This document shows positions 57,481 to 64,000 of a stretch of 64,000 nucleotides of DNA, piece after piece. The notes below the pieces were generated by a model. That model was not told the origin of the DNA, did no database searches, and was given only the letters and a program-made list of their open reading frames with translations. A program made the position numbers and the translations under genes. The DNA is from Sarocladium kiliense (lineage: Eukaryota > Ascomycota > Sordariomycetes > Hypocreales > Sarocladiaceae), in the NCBI GenBank assembly GCA_030734395.1, contig JAUZTG010000051.1, forward strand, positions 372,001 through 436,000, given 5' to 3'. How positions within the stretch are numbered: position 1 is the first letter of the stretch; every line of letters begins with the position of its first letter.

Positions 57481-58868
57481 TTATAGTTCATGCGGTCCGG
57501 AATATTGAAAAGTTGCATCCTCATCTTCTGGCGGAAGCTTGTCCCGCTGTACTTTAAGGTTCTTGAAGGCGCTTCCAAGTAACCAATCACCTAGGACTTT
57601 GCAGTAGGCTTCTGTCTTGAGTTCTGCGTCCTTCATTGTCTCTTCTCCGCCAAACCTCGCCCTCAAAGGCAGGCTATCAAAGCCATGTAGCACGTCTGGC
57701 ACGAGGAGCCACTTGACGCTGCCATCATGAAAAGTCTCTTCCCAAGCAAAGTTCTCATCGTCCATCTCCAACTCACCAGGCTTCCCGGAATTTGAGCGCC
57801 CGCACCGGGTCGGCAATGAGTCGACCAGCAGGTCTCCGCCAAGCACTGGCCTTGAGCTACCCCTGCAGCGAGCCATACGCTTTGCGCATTCGAGACTTTC
57901 GTTTGCCAGCATGTCCAGTTCTGAAGCGATTATGAAGACATGTGGAGGAAGTTCAGTCGGGTCAGCATACGGCCCAGGGCTCACGAGGGGATCCCGTAGA
58001 TTCTGTCTGACGGGAAGGTAGCTCCAATCAAAGAGGGGCGCCGTGCTCAGTAGAAAATCGCGGCTTGCGGTGCGCGGGGCACCGAGTGTAGGATCTGTCT
58101 TGTACTGCCGCGTGTCGACCTTGGCATCTGGGGAACGACTCAGGTCGAGCGCACCATAAACAGAGACAGCTGCACGGGGAAGGCATGTGGGTAGCTGGAG
58201 GCTTTGTTGATTCGACCGAAGGAGCTTTTGGGACAGACCCAGAGCCAGGTTACCGCCTGCGCTGAACCCGCAGACAGCGATACGCCCACCGTCTACCTTA
58301 TCAATAGGGAGAGTTGCGTCATCTAAGATGGCCAGGTACAATGACACAAGATCGTCCAAACCGACAGGAAACGGGGCTCCTGGCGCCTTGCTATAGTTTA
58401 GAGCAATGACTAGAATTGAGTGCGTGTCGGAAAAGTTTCGGTTCCAAGCATCATCATCCTGGGGCGAGCCAACGCAAAAGCCACCGCCGTGAATCGTGAA
58501 GAGAGTTGGTAGCGTTGTTGACGAACCGACAGTATACGAAGAAGGAAAAAAGATTCTGCATTCTGTCCGTCAGATCTCAAGACTTGCACGGAGGAGCAAG
58601 GCGGAACAATCGCCGGAGCGGGGAAGAGAGCGTATCTCGAGACCGTGAAGGCCTCTATTGACAACCTAACTTACCGGACGGGCAAGTTGCTTCGAACTCT
58701 ATATGTTTTAACAGCATCTGGGGCATAGCCAGAAGTCGCAGTGAAGGAGCCTAACCATCTGGAGCTGGATAACGCTGCCTGAATTACCCTGATGGTGACA
58801 CTGAATGCGATGCGGCGAGCCAAAGGTAATCCTTCCTGCATAGACTGCATGGGAGTTTCTGCAGTCAT
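57481..58868 (-). CDS. Alpha/beta hydrolase fold-3 esterase/lipase (HSL-like)
   Basis: Two exons, 58868-58675 and 58555-57481, with a 119-bp intron (422 aa, in frame). The splice joins LPV to RIFFPSSYT, giving continuous family sequence. Motifs: oxyanion hole HGGGFCVGSP, nucleophile elbow GFSAGGNLAL, acid region ASELDMLANE and histidine in DVLHGFDSLP. No signal peptide, so probably cytosolic. It hydrolyses small esters or amides; the substrate is unknown. A diverged piece of the 5' part of this gene (intron 1, exon 1 end, upstream DNA) is present behind the permease at 55051-55310, so an older tandem copy existed. The C terminus (DATFQYSGPHEL) has no targeting signal that I recognise. Confidence 0.88.
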
Positions 58869-59110
58869 GTTATCTACTGCAGCGCAAAATGATTAATTCG
58901 CGAAATCGCAGATTGACGGCGAGCTATATGCAGTGTTGGGCGAAAGTCAGGAATGCTCAAGTGCTCGAATCAAGAAACGTTCGTCGTAGTGCAGTGCATA
59001 AACGAGAGCCGAAGAAGTGATCTCATGTGCCCTCACGTCGGCTCTGATTGCCGTGAGGAACAGCCGGTTAGTTACCTACCGATATTAGCAGGTGGGTTTC
59101 CAGAAAGCTT
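58618..59110. repeat. Duplicated block, copy 2 (esterase 5' region)
   Basis: 58618-58690 and 58930-59110 match 55051-55120 and 55141-55310 in the same order. Examples of shared words: CAGGAATGCTCAA, GATTGCCGTGAGGA and AGGTGGGTTTCCAGAA. The 58691-58929 part (most of exon 1) has no partner in copy 1. Confidence 0.75.
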
Positions 59111-59489
59111 TCCACATGGTAGCTAAGACCTAGCCTCGGTAGGCGTAAACCGGGGGTTCGTCACCCTTCGTTTTGACGGAAGAAGCTGGTTGACATTGCT
59201 TGCCGGTCAACTAGCGCTTTCACTGGTTGCTCGGGTGTCGGTTGTTCCGGGCCGCCATCTAGCGCTACCTTAGCTAACGGACCTTGGTATCGGTGTTGCC
59301 TGGCCGCCATAGGTACTGCGATCAAGGCTGAATACTTCTACCTAGGCGTAGCAAACCCAACAAAGCGAATAGATCCTCGGCCAGGGAAATCTTCTCTTTT
59401 GTTGACTAAGGAGTTCGTGTGCGTCCCCACACTTCGGCTTCACGTAGTCACACCAACTGGCCACCCTACAGCTTGCTGGATAGGCCTGT

Positions 59490-59550
59490 AATAATCGACC
59501 TTACTTGGTAACATTATCATAAGTTATCTACCAAGGATAAGCTAGGTTTT
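59490..59550. repeat. Dispersed repeat fragment, copy 1
   Basis: Aligns with 63843-63903: both have CGA(C/T)CTTACTTGGTAA-like and CAAGT/TAAGT words and end in AAGCTAGG at the same spacing. Possibly an LTR or other transposon fragment. Confidence 0.5.
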
Positions 59551-59760
59551 AACTTAAGTTATAATGAATATCTTAAATAATTAATAATATAATTTATAAG
59601 TAATTATTAAAAAGTATTACTTGTATTTAATTATAATAAAATATTGAAAATATTTAAGTTAGTAATTTTTTAATAAGATTTTTATTTATTTATAATCCTT
59701 GTAGATTACTTTTTATTTATAATTCTTATAAGTTATATAAGTTCTTTCTTGCTCCTGGCC
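59540..59760. mobile_element. AT-rich relic, probably a RIP-mutated transposon fragment
   Basis: A hand count of 59581-59700 gives 10 G/C in 120 bases (about 8% GC), against roughly 50% around it, with many TA steps. This is the signature expected from repeat-induced point mutation of an old repeat. No coding remnant is readable. Confidence 0.5.
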
Positions 59761-60046
59761 CTTATATATGTAGCTTATCCATCGTGTCGTATACTGAGCG
59801 GCCTATCCTATAGACCTGCGTTAGTTACGTTTGTCACATGACCTGCGGCTAGTATCCCGGGTAGCCGTGGCTGAGGGCCTCAACGGAAGGGCTCACATCT
59901 AGGACAAACTAAGCGATCTCTGCAGTATATTTATCTGTTATAATGGCAAGCAAAAGGTGTAAATTGCAGCAAATATCTCGCCTTTCCTAGGTTTAACTTT
60001 TCTTCGCCTAATTTCCGAGGCCGCCTTGCTCATAGAGATCGTATGA

Positions 60047-60103
60047 AAGGCGCAGAAAAGGCACATAAAGGCACAAAGGGCGTTAAGGGCGCAGAAAAGG
60101 CGC
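60047..60103. repeat. Short direct repeats, purine-rich
   Basis: AAGGCGCAGAAAAGGC at 60047-60062 and AAGGGCGCAGAAAAGGCGC at 60085-60103, with related GGCACA words between. Low-complexity DNA. Confidence 0.7.
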
Positions 60104-60183
60104 AAAGAATGTTGAAAAGTGGGGTTAGCTGAGAACAATATTATTAGCAATGACTCAACAGTAAAGAACGGCGTTTCGCAAAG

Positions 60184-60190
60184 TATAAAA
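60184..60190 (+). promoter_or_regulatory. Candidate TATA box of GNAT gene
   Basis: TATAAAA, 112 bp before the ATG at 60302. Confidence 0.45.
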
Positions 60191-60301
60191 GTCAAGAAAG
60201 GAATATACATCCCTAGTCGAAGATCTCGTGCTCTTAGCATTCTAACCTACGATTCATAGTGGCTCCTACTATTGCGGCAGTCTTGCCTATATACGCCAAC
60301 A

Positions 60302-60874
60302 ATGAAATATACCAACTTGGAATATCGTGTGGCCACAGTGGACGATGCCCCTGCTATTGCGGCCCTAATCCAAGACGGCTTTCGCGCACCGGACAATAGG
60401 CCAGGATGGACGGGTGACCTCGACGACTTAGCTACTGGTTTCACAACCACGGCTGAGGAGCAACACCGCAACATCAAGAAGCCAGATATGATGGTTATTC
60501 TTATGGAAAATCAAGCAGGGTTGCTTGTGGGAACTGTCGCCGCCTCAAAGCGGGTGGATGGTAAAGGTGACAGCGGCTATGTTTGGCTGTCTATGCTTGC
60601 AGTGGACACTTCTCTTCAACAATCCGGTTTTGGCCGTCGCATGCTCGAGTATGCGGAGCAATATTGCCAGCAAACATGGGGATTGAACAAGTTGAAGCTG
60701 AATGCACTTTCCACACGTCATGGCCTTATCTCTTGGTACGAGCGTTGCGGATTCCGAAAAGATGGCACAACAACACCATTCCCGGTTGATGATGAACAGC
60801 ACCGGGAGATGAATTTGCCTAAGAATTTGTGTTTTATAAATTTAGTGAAGAACCTTCAAGCTACTCCGAAGTAA
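60302..60874 (+). CDS. GNAT family N-acetyltransferase
   Basis: Single exon, 190 aa, starting after CCAACAATGAAA. The fold order is right: beta 1 EYRVATVDDAPAIAALI, a substrate-binding insert, beta 4 GYVWLSMLAVDTSLQQSGFGRRML, where the QxxGxG/R-type acetyl-CoA loop appears as QQSGFGRR, then KLNALSTRHGLISWYERCGF, the closing YxxxGF motif. It transfers acetyl from acetyl-CoA to a small amine; the acceptor is unknown. No targeting signal. It stands next to repeat-derived DNA and may be an accessory gene. Confidence 0.85.
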   Translation: MKYTNLEYRVATVDDAPAIAALIQDGFRAPDNRPGWTGDLDDLATGFTTTAEEQHRNIKKPDMMVILMENQAGLLVGTVAASKRVDGKGDSGYVWLSMLAVDTSLQQSGFGRRMLEYAEQYCQQTWGLNKLKLNALSTRHGLISWYERCGFRKDGTTTPFPVDDEQHREMNLPKNLCFINLVKNLQATPK

Positions 60875-61080
60875 TTCCTCAACCTTATTATCTGACTTAT
60901 TTGAGGTTGATCTATAAACTCAGTAATCGATAGAGCATTAAGCTGTAAAATAAGCAGGATATAAGGTGCATGGTATATCAAAGCTCCTGCTAAGGAAAAC
61001 ATAACAGTCGCTCGCTCCTATGACCCCGTGGCCTCTCTTGACTCATTCTTCCCACAAGGTCAGGGTGAATAGAAAATTTA

Positions 61081-61816
61081 TTAAACCACGCCAACACGAC
61101 CCTCCTTAAGGACTCGGCGCCGTCTATGCTGATTGATCGCAACGGCAAAAATACCCAGGTGAATGCCCATAAGAACAAACATGAAAACAACAAGAGCCCT
61201 GAAGTACGGGTATAGAGGAACACCCCAACACTCGAGCCCCATGTCGGAAGAAGGACAGCCGTCCTCCCAGTCGCCGAAGTCGACATTATAGTTATCTAGG
61301 TTTCCAAAGGCAAGTGCCGAGAATATGCCAAAACCAGCTGAGACCAGCCACGTAAGAAGATTGATGCCGATGTGTACGGCTGGGACCCAGCCTTCGTGGC
61401 TGGGCCGCAAGAAGCGAGCGACCAGTTCGGGGACGCTAACAAGGAGGGACAAAACAGGCTGTAACGTCCGCGCAAAGAATCTCAGCTTTTGATACTAATG
61501 CTTCAAGGTAAGAGATGTGTGTATTTCCACGACTTACCGCGGCAAGGCCGATCCAGGCATAAAAGGCGACAAGTGTAATGCCGTACTTGTCCTGGCTCAT
61601 GACACCAGTGATGATGATGTAGATGACCGAGATGACGATACTGGCAATGTGAAGAACCAACGTAGCATACCAGCATTGAGACTTTTTGGATGAAGCTACT
61701 GGCGATGGCGCCTTGTCCGGTCTAGTAGTATCATCAACCACCGCTGTGGAAGCCAGGCTCGGTCGTGCGTCTGCAGCGTCCGTAGTCGCCCAAGGACTTG
61801 ATCGGTCGTTCATCAT
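61081..61816 (-). CDS. Four-helix membrane protein, function unknown
   Basis: Two exons, 61816-61538 and 61458-61081, with a 79-bp intron (218 aa, in frame). After a 45-residue Ser/Thr/Pro-rich cytosolic tail come spans in ATLVLHIASIVISVIYIIITGV, ITLVAFYAWIGLAAPVLSLLV, INLLTWLVSAGFGIFSALAFG and FRALVVFMFVLMGIHLGIFAVAI, ending in a basic tail (NQHRRRRV). The loop between spans 3 and 4 holds two cysteines (DGCPSS...LECWG). This is a tetraspan layout seen in many unnamed fungal proteins (MARVEL-like). No function assigned. Confidence 0.7.
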
Positions 61817-62797
61817 CTTGATGGTTTCTTTCTTGTGTGATACTGAGTTTGTAGATGATAGAAAAATTTAGAGAAGACCAGATTTGATGGAACGTGGTCG
61901 GCTTGGTTGTGTGGTGTGATGAATAGTTGATGGCAGTGCGCAGAGTTACGACGTCAACAGCTTCTTATAGTAAACAAGGCGATGTGCTTTGCGGTGATAT
62001 GCCAAAATGGGAAAACACAGCCTTTGGGCTTTCACAAAAACATTCACTATTCCCTTCGCTTGATGATCTCATATCTGGCTGGTAGCGGCATGCCTCACGC
62101 TACTGCGCCGCAGCCTGTTGAGGCGCTGCTGCTCGGCTATAACCCCTCTGGGCTAGCGGGACAGTTGATGGTCGCCGAGCGTCATAACAGTCCATCAATC
62201 CACCCTCAAATTGCCACTTGAAATAAGCATTAGCTGTGCATTTTGACTTATGATTTCATCTACGTATCGGCGACTTACCTCTTGGTCGAAAGATCGGCTC
62301 TTTGAAACACAGGAGCAATTAACTATGGCGTGGCTTATTGGAGTTGCCTCAGGGGCGCAGGATAATGCACTGCCCTTTTAGCTGATATCTGCAGTGAAAT
62401 GATGATATCGAACTGAAAAAGATAGACTAGAGTGTCTAGGCTCTCTCCCAATACCCAGGAGGCGTTGATTATATTACTATCTTAATTAGTATAACTAAGC
62501 GATCCGCTACTAGTTGGAGGTAGGATACGGATAGGAATTCTCCGAAAGCCGGCTTACCTAAGGCACAATGTCCCTCACTTTGAACTTTAACTGGAAAATT
62601 TCTGGCCGTGTGTGGCGCAGTGCCATTTAGCATGTCTTTTATGACGGCCTGCCTTGTGGTTCTCGGGCCCACCTGCTATGAGGCTAAGCACGACGGTACT
62701 TGTGGATATTAAGAGGGCTATCCGTCTCCTTTACCTCCTAACCACGTCTGGCTGTCACCGTCAACCTTTCGGCAGGCGAATTACCCAAAACATCACA
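61817..62797. promoter_or_regulatory. Divergent promoter region, tetraspan protein / sulfotransferase-like gene
   Basis: About 0.98 kb between divergent starts. AT-rich patches near 62460-62500. The open frame upstream of 62798 (from 62654) is probably leader; the conserved protein starts at MGNEAS. Confidence 0.5.
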
Positions 62798-63580
62798 ATG
62801 GGAAACGAGGCATCTGTTCCGCAAAAAGCAGCCAAACTTCAGGTTATTGGCGCAGGTCTTCCCCGTACAGGCACGACTTCCTTTACTGAAGCCCTACGCA
62901 TAGTCTTCAATGGACCTGTCTACCATGGCGGTACTCAAGTTACGCAAGGACCCCAAGCAGACATTCTCTCGTGGACTAAAATGATGCATTTGCAGCTTTC
63001 AGATGAAAAGGAGAACCAAGACGCCATTAAAGTCATGCTCCGTGAGCGACTCGATGGCTTCGTCGCCTGTACTGATTCACCCATGTGCGGCTTCTTCCCT
63101 GAGCTAGTGGAGCTATACCCTGACGCCATGGTCATCGTCACAACGCGCGACCCAACAAGTTGGACTACAAGCATGGACACAGTAGCATCAGCGGCGACGA
63201 TGTGGTTCCTCGGCGCTGTTCTCTTGCCAATGCCCACTATGCGCTACTTTACAGGTTACATCAATGCGCTACGAGATCAATATCGACATTTGTATGGGGA
63301 GGTAGAGCCACTGACGGATAAAACATACTATTGCCATATAGAGTGGCTAAAGAGTGTGGTGCCGCCAGAGAGGCTAGTCTTTTTCAATGTCAATGATGGT
63401 TGGGAGCCACTGTGCAAGGCGTTGGGAAAGCCAGTCCCTGATGTGCCGTTCCCAAGGCTTAACGATGGGGAGGCAATTCAAAGGCTTTCAGAAAGTATGG
63501 TGTTGGAGGGCCTAAAAAGATGGGCAGTGATTATTGGAAGTTTTGCTTTGGCGGGTATAGCGTGTTGGTGGATGAAGTAA
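62798..63580 (+). CDS. Sulfotransferase-like P-loop protein (Sulfotransfer_4 type)
   Basis: Single exon, 260 aa from the ATG at 62798 (CATCACAATGGG); the frame is open to 62654 but the added 48 residues are not family-like. The PAPS-binding loop is GAGLPRTGTTSFTEAL, followed by the YHGG segment, the FVACTDSPMCGFFPELVELYPDA block and IVTTRDPTSW with the second nucleotide-binding Arg. RLVFFNVNDGWEPLCKALGKPVPDVPFPRLND is the usual C-terminal block. A single hydrophobic helix (VIIGSFALAGIACWW) ends the protein, so it is tail-anchored. Many fungal members are annotated loosely and lack proven sulfotransfer activity. Confidence 0.85.
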   Translation: MGNEASVPQKAAKLQVIGAGLPRTGTTSFTEALRIVFNGPVYHGGTQVTQGPQADILSWTKMMHLQLSDEKENQDAIKVMLRERLDGFVACTDSPMCGFFPELVELYPDAMVIVTTRDPTSWTTSMDTVASAATMWFLGAVLLPMPTMRYFTGYINALRDQYRHLYGEVEPLTDKTYYCHIEWLKSVVPPERLVFFNVNDGWEPLCKALGKPVPDVPFPRLNDGEAIQRLSESMVLEGLKRWAVIIGSFALAGIACWWMK

Positions 63581-64000
63581 TTTGATTTCTCAGAGCATAT
63601 ACTTTCCTTTTCCTCCATGAATAATAATGCCACTGCTGGCAGCACTAAGTTTTGCGGAAAGTGCCTAACTATGATGACTTGCTGCTTTTTGCTTCAAAAG
63701 GAAGACTTCGACCACCGGTATCGAGGTACCCCTTCGCAGGGGGTTCAGTGTGGAAATGGCATGACAGGGGCCGACGCTGAACTAGGTGGTGGAATGAAAA
63801 GGGATTCGCACGAAAGGCTCGATGCTGATTAGGTGGCGTGTATGTAACGATTGATCTTACTTGGTAAGATATAGCGCAAGTTTTCTGTTCTGAGTAAGCT
63901 AGGCCGAAGCTTATGCTTGGTGGAACGATAGGTAGTCGAGCAGTAGAGTATCACAGATGATCGCCAGGATGTGTTGCTCCCATTCAGTTGTGGTAGAATG
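63581..64000. other. Intergenic, right edge, with repeat fragment
   Basis: No gene supported. 63843-63903 aligns with 59490-59550, a dispersed repeat fragment possibly cut by the window end. Confidence 0.5.

Larger units (their letters stand above)
59111..60301. other. Repeat-derived intergenic region
   Basis: Contains a near-duplicate 21-mer ending GGCCGCCAT (59238-59258 and 59290-59310), an element shared with the window's right end (59490-59550), the AT-rich block (59540-59760) and direct repeats at 60047-60103. The open frame 59938-60240 (minus) arises from low-complexity DNA. Likely transposon relics. Confidence 0.55.

Noticed and set aside
59938..60240. Minus-strand open frame with hydrophobic and Cys/Ala/Phe repeats
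   Set aside because: The repetitive residues come from the purine-rich direct repeats at 60047-60103 in noncoding DNA.
1..64000. CRISPR arrays, bacterial-type operons, rRNA or 5S genes
   Set aside because: None seen; the sequence is intron-rich fungal nuclear DNA. The only tandem arrays are the three-copy 8- and 10-bp repeats.

Overview
This is nuclear DNA from a filamentous ascomycete (Pezizomycotina). Most genes are split by short introns of roughly 46-140 bp with GT...AG borders and CTRAC-like branch sites. The families are typical of moulds: a Zn2Cys6 regulator, MFS carriers, a P450, a tannase, a copper amine oxidase, cyanovirin-N lectins and a GT32 glycosyltransferase. Coding DNA is near 50% GC. 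The style fits Sordariomycetes best, but I cannot fix the genus. All exon models were made by hand from frame, splice sites and family conservation; most close exactly on a multiple of three.

Left third (1-31373). A GT32 glycosyltransferase (470-1447) is followed by a group that could be one functional set: a Zn2Cys6 regulator (3298-5348), a sugar-type transporter (5526-7494, minus), a P450 (8152-9988), an acyl-CoA thioesterase (9994-11189, minus) and a membrane-anchored fatty-aldehyde-type dehydrogenase (12554-14278). The transporter/P450 and thioesterase/ALDH pairs are divergent, so each can share a promoter. Next come a HAM1-like protein, a glycerate kinase, a DHA1-type MFS carrier, a conserved unknown nuclear-looking protein, an OHCU decarboxylase (uric acid breakdown) head to head with the splicing factor Prp19, and a NhaD/ArsB-type ion transporter.

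Middle (31374-44389). This part holds a five-exon membrane protein, a secreted copper amine oxidase, a RING protein with SUMO-interaction motifs (probable SUMO-targeted ubiquitin ligase subunit) and a conserved charged protein of unknown function.

Right third (44390-64000) is the accessory part. It has two cyanovirin-N homology (CVNH) lectins on the same strand, one secreted and one not; a secreted Ntn amide hydrolase of the choloylglycine hydrolase family; and a secreted tannase/feruloyl esterase whose promoter carries a perfect inverted pair of CreA-type GCGGGG sites. Then comes a rearranged locus: a purine-cytosine permease with an apparent frameshift, an SDR whose promoter has three TTCCGCGG boxes about 54 bp apart, and an alpha/beta esterase. 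Short diverged copies of the permease tail and of the esterase 5' region show that a permease-esterase block was duplicated in tandem and then lost reciprocally. An AT-rich relic (59540-59760), a GNAT, a four-helix membrane protein and a sulfotransferase-like P-loop protein finish the window. No tRNA, rRNA, CRISPR array or intact transposon was found.
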